A stretch of DNA of 19,358 nt from Peptoniphilus sp. (lineage in GTDB: Bacteria > Bacillota > Clostridia > Tissierellales > Peptoniphilaceae). Below the pieces are notes generated by a model. It made no database searches and was not told the DNA's origin. It worked only from the letters and a program-made list of their open reading frames with translations. Both the position numbers and the translations under genes were made by a program. Of the stretch, positions 7,880 through 13,670 are shown one piece after another (the stretch's first letter is position 1; each line of letters starts with the position of its first letter). The DNA lies in the NCBI GenBank assembly GCA_029983555.1, contig JASBZH010000027.1, positions 1 to 19,358 on the forward strand, read 5' to 3'.

Positions 7880-7906
7880 AAAATTCACCTCAAATCATTT
7901 AGAATT

Positions 7907-7921
7907 TGACATCCATTATCA
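7907..7921. promoter_or_regulatory. Fur-like operator of the feo operon
   Basis: On the minus strand this reads TGATAATGGATGTCA, which matches the 7-1-7 Fur box TGATAATnATTATCA at 11 of 14 positions, with the left half perfect. It would cover about +4 to +18 of the feo transcript, a position suited to iron-dependent repression. PerR or Zur, which share similar boxes, are not excluded by sequence alone. Confidence 0.5.
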
Positions 7922-7931
7922 ACTACTTATT

Positions 7932-7940
7932 ATTATAACA
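7932..7940 (-). promoter_or_regulatory. Extended -10 promoter of the feo operon
   Basis: TGTTATAAT on the minus strand (7940-7932) is a perfect extended -10 element. The -35 region at 16-17 bases is weak (TTTATT or CTTTAT). Transcription would start near 7925, giving a leader of about 45 bases that contains the Fur-like box and the GAGGTGA ribosome site. Confidence 0.55.
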
Positions 7941-8097
7941 CTTATATTTATAAAATAAAGCTTATTGATAAAATTTTTCATTTAATTTCTAAATAATTAC
8001 TTTCTTTTATTAAAAAAATATAAAATTAAACTTTAAAAATCATAATTTGCAGCTTGAAATTTAAATTTTAAAATCAAAATGCAAATTTTCTGAAATT

Positions 8098-8122
8098 AAA
8101 AATCCTTGACTTATGCCAAGGA
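8098..8122 (-). terminator. Terminator of the small membrane protein gene
   Basis: The stem TCCTTG (8103-8108) pairs with CAAGGA (8117-8122), with an 8-base loop; on the minus strand it is followed by TTTTTAATTT. It lies 15 bases past the stop of the 57-aa gene. The rest of 7941-8097 is very AT-rich with no gene visible. Confidence 0.7.
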
Positions 8123-8136
8123 CTTTTAAACTTTAT

Positions 8137-8310
8137 TCAATTTTCGATTTTCTTACCAACTAAGATTGTGCTAAGGATACAAATTATCATCATCACTGAA
8201 ATTATAATATTATCTTTTTCCACATAACCATTTCTCAAATAAAAAGATAGGTTAAATAAAATTAAAAAGATTGTAGTGATTGAAATTCCAGTAATGTTTT
8301 GTGAATTCAT
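8137..8310 (-). CDS. Small two-helix membrane protein, unknown function
   Basis: A 57-aa protein with two hydrophobic segments, ITGISITTIFLILFNLSFYL (residues 6-25) and NIIISVMMIICILSTILVG (about 35-53), joined by a short polar loop RNGYVEKD and ending KKIEN. I do not recognise a family. The ATG at 8310 is preferred to an in-frame TTG at 8328 because AGGTGA lies 4 bases upstream of the ATG. It has its own terminator and stands alone between the feo operon and the stalk-domain gene. It has a good ribosome site and terminator, which support a real gene, but no homology can be claimed. Confidence 0.6.
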   Translation of the reverse strand: MNSQNITGISITTIFLILFNLSFYLRNGYVEKDNIIISVMMIICILSTILVGKKIEN

Positions 8311-8511
8311 TAAATCACCTTTTCTCAAGTTCTTCCCTTAACTTCCTATTAACTTAACACAACTGATTGTAAATATCAACTATAATATTTAAATATCTTT
8401 TGCGTAAAAATAAAGCAAATTATTTAAAGAATAACTGCAACAAAATTTACTTTGAAATTTTATTACTTTTTTATATTACCCAAAATTTTTTTATTAATCA
8501 CAAAATTTGAA

Positions 8512-8545
8512 ATAAAAAAGACTAAAGCTATAAAGCTTAAGTCTT
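8512..8545 (-). terminator. Terminator of the stalk-domain gene
   Basis: A 12-position stem with one T-T mismatch, AAGACTTAAGCT with AGCTTTAGTCTT on the minus strand, followed by TTTTTTATTT. It starts 7 bases past the gene's stop. The remaining intergenic bases, 8329-8510, are AT-rich; I see no gene there. Confidence 0.85.
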
Positions 8546-8552
8546 AAAAAAA

Positions 8553-9116
8553 TTATTTATGTGCTTCAATATATTGTTCAAAAGTCCTGTTTGGATTAGT
8601 TAACCAATTAGAATATTTTTCAGCTGCAACATCATCATAATATTTTTCGTTGAAGTTTTTATAAGGATCTTTGTCGCTATTAGTTAAATAAACTGTGTTT
8701 GTCTCATCTTCCCACTTGACGTCTAAGTTTAAATAATCAGCTATATATCTTAGGGGAACCATTGATCGATTGTTTTTAATCTCTGGAGCAACATCAGATC
8801 TAAAAGTTCCTTCACTTATAACTCCAACTGGATATCCAAAATACATTGAGAGTCCAAGCTGATCATAAGGTGCCCTAACATAAAATGAAGCTGGAGCTGG
8901 TCCCTTTGGCTCGTTATATCTAATTTCAGCGCCAAGCTCTTCAGCTATAAATCTAATTGGAACCATAGTCCTATTGTCCTTTATATAACACTCAACATCA
9001 GAATTAATTTCCTTGCCATTTACATTTATCTTTACACCATCTGCAAATACATTAGAAAAAAGCATAAATCCTGTAATACATGCCAAAACTAAACCTAGTT
9101 TTAAATTTTTTCTCAT
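8553..9116 (-). CDS. Secreted copper amine oxidase N-terminal-like (stalk) domain protein
   Basis: A 187-aa exported protein. A signal peptide (residues 1-25, basic MRKNLKLG, hydrophobic core, cut near VFA|DG) precedes two copies of the stalk-domain pattern. The first is KINVNGKEINSDVECYIKDN followed by RTMVPIRFIAEELGAEI (to about 65); the second ends NNRSMVPLRYIADYLNLDVKWEDETNTVYL (115-144, given here as its core). The RxMVPxRxIAExLG signature is typical of the Cu_amine_oxidN1 family in Firmicutes. These are extracellular modules with no oxidase activity of their own. The C-terminal 40 residues are a charged tail without known motif. The ATG at 9116 is chosen because GGAG lies about 10 bases upstream and a signal peptide follows; an in-frame upstream start would add a non-signal leader. 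It lies 22 bases after the PF06541-type gene, likely one operon. Confidence 0.85.
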   Translation of the reverse strand: MRKNLKLGLVLACITGFMLFSNVFADGVKINVNGKEINSDVECYIKDNRTMVPIRFIAEELGAEIRYNEPKGPAPASFYVRAPYDQLGLSMYFGYPVGVISEGTFRSDVAPEIKNNRSMVPLRYIADYLNLDVKWEDETNTVYLTNSDKDPYKNFNEKYYDDVAAEKYSNWLTNPNRTFEQYIEAHK

Positions 9117-9138
9117 AAAATTAATATCTCCTTTCAAA

Positions 9139-10107
9139 TTAAAAATAATCTTCACGATCTCTTCCAAAGAGAAGATTTTGTCTTTCTTCCAAAATCTTTT
9201 TCTTTTCCTCTAGTTCCTTAAAAAGTTCCGCGTTCTCTTCTCTTATATCTTCATTATCAGATAAATTTCTAATTATCTCATCTTGAATATCTATAATTGA
9301 TTTTTGAAGATTTCTAGTAGTAACTAGATTCTTAGAAATATTCTCTTGTCTTTCTTCCATTATATCAGAAATTTCAGAAATTTTATCTTCTGCTAGTCCA
9401 ATTAAATATTCTCTTTCAGTTCTAATTCTCTCGATTCTTGCCTTTACTTTCTCAGTTCTAAACACTAATTCTGGATAGGCATCGATAATTCTCTTGTGAA
9501 AAACTGACTTGTTCTCTAATAAATACCTTACTTCCTTTGCAATGGCCTCGCTCTTGTCTTTTTCTGAACTTTCCACCTTTTCTTTTAAAAGAGCAATTAT
9601 AAAGTGAGAAAAAACATAATCTGTCGCCATTACAACTAATATTACTATGCTAACTATTTTAAGCTTCTCTTCGCCAAAACTATTAATATAAATTGAAATT
9701 ACAGGATTAAAAACTTTGTCGATAAACATTCCGCCAATTCCAAAGAGTATCAAATTTCCAATCCAAACTCTCCCATGTATATTCATCGGTTTCTCAGAAT
9801 AGTCCCACCACCTGGCATGAAACCTCTTTTCCAAAAAATAACTAGTAAAATATTCAATTGCACCACATGCAAAAAATGAAATCAAAAAGCTCGCTGCAAA
9901 AGAAGAATCATATTTAGAAAATAAATTTGAAATTATAGTGACAGCTACAGCTCCCCATCCATAAATTGGACAATAAGGTCCAATTAAAAATCCTCTATTT
10001 ATAAATCTTCCGTACTGAAAATATTTCAAAATAACTTCTGTAATCCATCCCGCTACAGAATAAATAAAAAATATTAAAACTAAATTATAAAAAAATAAAC
10101 TATACAT
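9139..10107 (-). CDS. PF06541-type putative ABC transporter permease with C-terminal coiled coil
   Basis: A 322-aa protein with five or six membrane helices in the first ~170 residues and a long charged helical tail (about 175-322). Signature stretches are GRFINRGFLIGPYCPIYGWG (residues 33-52), EYFTSYFLEKRFHARWWDYS (85-104) and NIHGRVWIGN (109-118). This is the pattern of the family named putative ABC-transporter type IV, whose actual role is not established; no ATPase gene is beside it. The tail, with heptad-like runs (ELFKELEEKKKILEERQN), should form a coiled coil facing the cytoplasm. The ATG at 10107 has GAGG 5 bases upstream. It probably forms an operon with the downstream secreted stalk-domain gene, pairing a membrane protein with an exported one. 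Confidence 0.8.
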   Translation of the reverse strand: MYSLFFYNLVLIFFIYSVAGWITEVILKYFQYGRFINRGFLIGPYCPIYGWGAVAVTIISNLFSKYDSSFAASFLISFFACGAIEYFTSYFLEKRFHARWWDYSEKPMNIHGRVWIGNLILFGIGGMFIDKVFNPVISIYINSFGEEKLKIVSIVILVVMATDYVFSHFIIALLKEKVESSEKDKSEAIAKEVRYLLENKSVFHKRIIDAYPELVFRTEKVKARIERIRTEREYLIGLAEDKISEISDIMEERQENISKNLVTTRNLQKSIIDIQDEIIRNLSDNEDIREENAELFKELEEKKKILEERQNLLFGRDREDYF

Positions 10108-10136
10108 AACTACCTCTATTTAAATTGTTCTACTAT

Positions 10137-10145
10137 ATTATACCA
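10137..10145 (-). promoter_or_regulatory. Extended -10 promoter of the PF06541/stalk-domain operon
   Basis: TGGTATAAT on the minus strand (10145-10137) is an extended -10 element about 30 bases upstream of the ATG. No clear -35 hexamer is visible. Confidence 0.5.
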
Positions 10146-10288
10146 TTTTAAAACATCTGCAGAATCACCATTTTAATTAAGTTAAAAGAAATTTATATTT
10201 TCTACTTTATGAACAAGTTTTAACTTATAAAATAGAAATATAGATTCATCTTGTTACTCAGATAAAATAAAAAAGTAAATTTAAATTG

Positions 10289-10297
10289 TGATATAAT
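10289..10297 (+). promoter_or_regulatory. Extended -10 promoter of the HD-domain gene
   Basis: TGATATAAT (10289-10297), with TG at 10289-10290, is an extended -10 element. The start point would be near 10304, about 36 bases before the ATG. The -35 region is only an A-rich run. Confidence 0.5.
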
Positions 10298-10339
10298 TTC
10301 TTTAACAAGTATATGATTTAAAAAATATGGGAGGTAAAA

Positions 10340-10909
10340 ATGAGTTTTATACCAGATTACGATGAAGCCTTAGAAATATTAAAAAAATATAATAAAGAAC
10401 CATTCCACATAACCCACGGCAAAACCGTCGGTGAAGTGATGGGATATTTTGCAAAAAAATACGACCCCGAAAACGTAGAATACTGGAGAGTTGTTGGACT
10501 TTTACACGATCTTGACTTTGAAATGTATCCAGAAGAACACTGTGTTAAACAAGTAGAACTAATGAAAAACGAAAATATTGACGATAGAATAATAAATTCA
10601 ACAATTTCTCACGGCTATAGCCACTCAGATTCAACAGTAAAACCAGAACACATAATGGAAAAAATTCTATATACTGTCGATGAACTGACAGGAATTATCT
10701 GGGCAGCGGCGCTTATGAGACCATCAAAATCTGTACAAGATATGAACCTAAAATCTGTCAAAAAGAAATTTAAGGACAAAAAATTTGCCGCAGGATGTAA
10801 TAGGGACATAATAAAAGAAGGCGCCGAAAATTTAGATTGGGACATGAACTTCTTATTGACAGAAACTCTAGAAGCAATGAAAGCAACGGAAGAAAACTAT
10901 ATGTCTTAA
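10340..10909 (+). CDS. HD-domain phosphohydrolase-like protein
   Basis: A 189-aa cytoplasmic protein. The HD metal site can be traced as H26 (in HITHGKTV), H56-D57 (GLLHDLDF), H91 (ISHGYS) and D114 (TVDELTG), in the order expected for the HD superfamily. Such proteins hydrolyse phosphate esters or nucleotides; the substrate is not predictable from the motifs. Small stand-alone HDIG-type proteins of this size, often annotated only as hydrolase, are widespread in Clostridia. The ATG at 10340 follows GGGAGG, 5 bases upstream. It is followed after 37 bases by the alkyltransferase gene in the same direction, so co-transcription is likely, which might hint at a nucleotide or DNA-damage link; that is weak inference. 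Confidence 0.85.
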   Translation: MSFIPDYDEALEILKKYNKEPFHITHGKTVGEVMGYFAKKYDPENVEYWRVVGLLHDLDFEMYPEEHCVKQVELMKNENIDDRIINSTISHGYSHSDSTVKPEHIMEKILYTVDELTGIIWAAALMRPSKSVQDMNLKSVKKKFKDKKFAAGCNRDIIKEGAENLDWDMNFLLTETLEAMKATEENYMS

Positions 10910-10946
10910 TATAGATATAAATTTAATTCTATAAAAGAAGGGCAAA

Positions 10947-11459
10947 ATGCAATACATTACAAACTATGAATCGATGATAGGAACAATAACACTTGCATCT
11001 GATGGAGAAAACTTAACTGGACTTTGGATAAAAAATCAAAAGTACTTCGCCAAAACGCTTGAAAAAGAATACAAAGAAAATGATAACCTAGAAATATTTA
11101 AAGACACAAAAAAGTGGCTAAATGAATACTTTGCTGGCACAAAACCAAACCCACTCGATTTAAAACTAAAACCAAGTGGAACAGAATTTCAAAAACTAAT
11201 TTGGCAAATACTTTTAACAATTCCTTACGGAGAAGTGACAACCTATAAGGAGATTGCAGAAAAGGTTGAAAAAATAAATAAAAAAAGGACGTCTCCAAGA
11301 GCAGTCGGAGGAGCAATTGGTAAAAATCAAATATCGATAATAATACCTTGCCACAGAGTCGTCGGCAAAAACAAAAAACTTACAGGTTACGCAGGTGGAA
11401 TCGATAAAAAGATAAAACTGCTAGAACATGAAGGTGTGAATTTAGACGGATATAAATAA
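10947..11459 (+). CDS. ogt: Methylated-DNA--protein-cysteine S-methyltransferase
   Basis: A 170-aa protein that repairs O6-alkylguanine and O4-alkylthymine by moving the alkyl group to its own Cys in a single-turnover reaction. The active-site motif IIPCHRVVG is at residues 132-140 with C135 as acceptor. Other family marks are FQKLIWQILLTIPYGEVTTY (81-100), the arginine-finger region RAVGGAIGKN (118-127) and GYAGGIDKK (147-155). An N-terminal half with ITLASDGENLTGLWI matches Ogt/MGMT and there is no AdaA-type metal-binding module. The ATG at 10947 has AAGGG 5 bases upstream. No clear terminator follows; the hairpin repeats beginning near 11497 are the first structures downstream. The gene symbol follows the stand-alone form. 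Confidence 0.93.
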   Translation: MQYITNYESMIGTITLASDGENLTGLWIKNQKYFAKTLEKEYKENDNLEIFKDTKKWLNEYFAGTKPNPLDLKLKPSGTEFQKLIWQILLTIPYGEVTTYKEIAEKVEKINKKRTSPRAVGGAIGKNQISIIIPCHRVVGKNKKLTGYAGGIDKKIKLLEHEGVNLDGYK

Positions 11460-11466
11460 ATCATCT

Positions 11467-11560
11467 ATAGTAATTGAATATAAACATACCCACCGCGTCA
11501 TACCGAGCGCAGTCGAGGTATCTTGAACTCGTAGAGAGAAAGCTTAAGCCTATAATCTTC
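11467..11560 (+). repeat. Hairpin repeat element, copy 1
   Basis: The core GTCATACCGAGCGCAGTCGA (11497-11516) and then GGTATCTTGA resembles the dispersed GTCATnC...GAnGGAATCT palindromes found in many bacterial genomes. The outer arms ATACC (11500-11504) and GGTAT (11517-11521) pair. The similarity to copy 2 extends about 30 bases upstream (TAGTnATT, ATACnCACC) and about 36 bases downstream of the core. The GC-rich core stands out from the surrounding AT-rich DNA. Confidence 0.7.
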
Positions 11561-11590
11561 TTAATTTAAGAATAAACCCAGGCAGTCTAG

Positions 11591-11685
11591 AGTAGTTATT
11601 AACTCTATACACCGTCATCCAAAGCGAGCGCAGCGAGCCGAAGGATCTGGAATTTATGGAGCAAATACTTAAATCTAAGAATATA
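11591..11685 (+). repeat. Hairpin repeat element, copy 2
   Basis: Same family and orientation as copy 1, offset by 117 bases. The core runs from GTCATCC (11614-11620) to GGATCT (11643-11648). The outer arms ATCC and GGAT pair with each other but differ from the arms of copy 1, so the pairing is kept while the bases change. The interior holds GCGAGC twice as a direct repeat. Downstream of ATCT, roughly two thirds of the next 36 bases match copy 1. Confidence 0.7.
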
Positions 11686-11734
11686 CTTATTCACGAAAAT
11701 TATAATAATAAGTTAATACTTAAATTAACCTTGT

Positions 11735-11795
11735 AACTCCAACACAACAGGATTCTTCTCCCTTACGGATACACAGCGACTTCAGAAATTTTATC
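11735..11795 (-). repeat. Hairpin repeat element, copy 3 (inverted, degenerate)
   Basis: On the minus strand this reads CCGTAAGGGAGAAGAATCC (11768-11750) followed by TGTTGTGTTGGAG, recalling the GTCATTCTGAG-CGTAAG-CGAAGAATCC version of the same family. The left arm has decayed and no longer pairs. It faces copies 1 and 2. The assignment rests on family resemblance and is less sure than for the other two. Confidence 0.45.
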
Positions 11796-11840
11796 AAACT
11801 CTCTTTCGTTTAGAATTACGGAACCTAGACATTGTAATTA

Positions 11841-11869
11841 TATTAAAAACCAGGGCTAACCCTGGTTTT
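11841..11869 (-). terminator. Terminator of the coiled-coil protein gene
   Basis: A perfect 10-bp stem AAAACCAGGG (11846-11855) with CCCTGGTTTT (11860-11869), loop of 4, directly at the stop codon of the leftward gene. On the minus strand it is followed by a further T and TAATAT. It may also stop rightward transcripts from the alkyltransferase side, with a poorer tail. Confidence 0.88.
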
Positions 11870-12294
11870 CACGCATTTTTAAGCTCTCTTTCAAGTTTCT
11901 TTCTAATACCTTCCAAATTATCCTGGAGATCTTCTAAATTTCTTATATTAGACTTGATCTTCGATTGAGTGCTAATATCAAAAATAATATTGTCGAAAAA
12001 TAAATCAAAAACTTTTCCTGGACTAGAACTGTTTTTAACTTTGCCAAGCTTAATATCGACATCATCAAGTTCTTTCTTTAAATCTTTTAAATCATCTTCT
12101 AACTCTTTCATTTGGTCTTCGGCCTTTTCTATTTTGCCAAACTTAATTGCACTTGATAAAAATTTTCCACCACCAAAAGTGTCCCAAATCCCCCATCTTC
12201 TGGCAGATTTTAGATTGTCTAGTGCTTTATCTACTCTTTTATCAGCCTTATCAAGAGCATCAAGTGCCTCTTGAAGTTCTTTTTTATAATCCAT
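11869..12294 (-). CDS. Coiled-coil protein of unknown function with a WGIWDTFGGG motif
   Basis: A 141-aa soluble, highly charged protein. Residues 1-32 and 55-85 are Lys/Glu/Asp-rich with heptad-like spacing (ELQEALDALDKADKRVDKAL; EDQMKELEDDLKDLKKEL), and a third helical run closes the protein (114-141). Between the first two helices is a distinct non-helical loop, ARRWGIWDTFGGGKFLSSAI (31-50), which looks like a conserved functional element. No signal peptide or membrane segment is seen. The ATG at 12294 is chosen because AAAGGAGG lies 5 bases upstream; an in-frame upstream start would precede that site. It is a single-gene unit with its own terminator. I cannot name a family; loops of this type occur in hypothetical proteins of Clostridia as far as I recall. 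Confidence 0.75.
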   Translation of the reverse strand: MDYKKELQEALDALDKADKRVDKALDNLKSARRWGIWDTFGGGKFLSSAIKFGKIEKAEDQMKELEDDLKDLKKELDDVDIKLGKVKNSSSPGKVFDLFFDNIIFDISTQSKIKSNIRNLEDLQDNLEGIRKKLERELKNA

Positions 12295-12428
12295 AATTTC
12301 CTCCTTTAATAATTTCAAAAAATCATAAACGTTAGATATTAGAAAATATGTAGCAATCTTTTTATTGTATTAAACTTATCTATAAAATTTAAAATAATTA
12401 TTAATAATTAACAGTAATTTATAAATTA

Positions 12429-12437
12429 ATTATAACA
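12429..12437 (-). promoter_or_regulatory. Candidate extended -10 for the coiled-coil protein gene
   Basis: TGTTATAAT on the minus strand (12437-12429). It would give a leader of about 128 bases, longer than others here, so a nearer start point cannot be excluded. The leader itself is AT-rich without a structure I can name. Confidence 0.3.
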
Positions 12438-12451
12438 TAATAAAAATGAAC

Positions 12452-12475
12452 AAAAAAACAGGGACAAAATCCCTG
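12452..12475 (-). terminator. Terminator of the yfcC-like/M20 operon
   Basis: The stem CAGGGA (12459-12464) pairs with TCCCTG (12470-12475), loop CAAAA; on the minus strand it is followed by seven Ts. It lies 26 bases past the stop of the M20 gene. Confidence 0.85.
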
Positions 12476-12501
12476 CTTAAATTCAATAATTAATTATTAC
12501 A

Positions 12502-13659
12502 TCACATATTTTCTTTATAATTTTTAAATTCTTCTTTTATTCCATTTAAAATATTTTTATCTTCCAAATCTATTACAGTTGCCGATAGAATTTTCGCTGC
12601 GTTTAATATACATCTGTGCGCATCTTCGCTCTTGCCATACTCCAAAAATGTGTCAGAGTGTGATGATGTTCCATCTGGTACGAATTGCACTCTTATACAA
12701 GCCCCTGGGATAATGTATGTTACATTTCCAAAATCTGTCGACCCAGTTTTCTCTCTTGCCGGTTTTATATTGTCGGCATTTATAAGCTCTGCATTATTCA
12801 TTAATAGTTCATTTAATTTATATACTGGCACTTTACTTTCGAGCCTCTTTATCTCTTCAATTTCATATTCTGTCTCTGTCATTAGAGCTGCACCTTTTAT
12901 TATCTTTTCAAATCTAGAAACTACTGTGTCTAAATATTTTGAATTATAGGACCTAAGGTCAAATTCTCCAACAGCTCTATCTGGCACTACATTTGCTGGT
13001 CCAGGCAATTCTAAAATTGTGTAATGCATTCTAGTATCTTCTTTTACATGCTCTCTTAAAAATTCTACTCCCTGAAATGCAAGCATCAATGCGTCTAGTG
13101 CTGAACGGCCCTCTTCAGGTTTAAGTGCAGAGTGTGAATTTTTGCCTTTATATATTACTTTTAAAGACTCCATTGCCATTGATTTTACATCAACCTGAGT
13201 GGCAGGTCCTCCGTGCATCATAAGTGCTATATCCAGTTCTTTTATATAACCTTCTTCAAGCATCTTGATTTTTCCGCCACCTCCCTCTTCTCCAGGAGTC
13301 CCATAGACAATTAAATTAAAAGGAAGTCCTAATTTTTTAAGTGCAACTGCTGAAGCAACTATAGCTGGCCCTTGCATTTGATGACCACAGCCATGCCCAA
13401 TAGGTAGTGCATCGTATTCGCACAAAAGCCCGATATTAATATCGCTTTTTGTTTTACTTTTATATACAGCCCTAAAAGCCGTGTCTAATTTTCCAAGTCC
13501 TCTTTCTACTTCAAATCCATTTTTTTCGAGATAATCTTCCAAAAGTTTTGAGGCAAATCTTTCTTCAAAACGCAATTCAGGATTGTCATAAATTTTATCT
13601 GACATCTCAAATAAAATATCTTTTTGTTCATCTATATATTTAAAAACTTCTTCTTTCAA
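12502..13659 (-). CDS. M20 family (M20D) metallo-amidohydrolase
   Basis: A 385-aa cytoplasmic hydrolase of the AbgA/AbgB/aminoacylase type that cleaves amide bonds of N-acyl or aminobenzoyl amino acids or small peptides. The metal site includes GHGCGHQ (residues 88-94, with C91 and H93), and TPGEEGGGGK (121-130) supplies the catalytic Glu pair. MMHGGP, the dimerisation-domain sequence NSHSALKPEEGRSALDA and the C-terminal SSHSDTF are also family marks. The Cys ligand is characteristic of the M20D group. The start is TTG at 13659: GGAGG lies 5 bases upstream and an in-frame TAA stands immediately before the TTG, so no earlier start is possible. It lies 11 bases after the YfcC-type transporter gene, so the two are one operon; the transporter probably brings in its substrate, whose identity is unknown. 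Confidence 0.88.
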   Translation of the reverse strand: MKEEVFKYIDEQKDILFEMSDKIYDNPELRFEERFASKLLEDYLEKNGFEVERGLGKLDTAFRAVYKSKTKSDINIGLLCEYDALPIGHGCGHQMQGPAIVASAVALKKLGLPFNLIVYGTPGEEGGGGKIKMLEEGYIKELDIALMMHGGPATQVDVKSMAMESLKVIYKGKNSHSALKPEEGRSALDALMLAFQGVEFLREHVKEDTRMHYTILELPGPANVVPDRAVGEFDLRSYNSKYLDTVVSRFEKIIKGAALMTETEYEIEEIKRLESKVPVYKLNELLMNNAELINADNIKPAREKTGSTDFGNVTYIIPGACIRVQFVPDGTSSHSDTFLEYGKSEDAHRCILNAAKILSATVIDLEDKNILNGIKEEFKNYKENM

Positions 13660-13670
13660 TTAGTCCTCCA

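Noticed and set aside
9117..9167. An N-terminal extension of the stalk-domain protein
   Set aside because: It would place a non-signal leader before a clear signal peptide and would read through the ribosome site of the better start at 9116.
11497..11770. The repeated GC-rich elements as a CRISPR array
   Set aside because: There are only three unequal copies, one inverted, with variable cores and no regular spacers or cas genes.
11969..12274. A 101-codon Ser/Phe/Leu-rich plus-strand frame
   Set aside because: It is the complement of the Lys/Asp/Glu-rich coiled-coil gene, which has the proper ribosome site and terminator.
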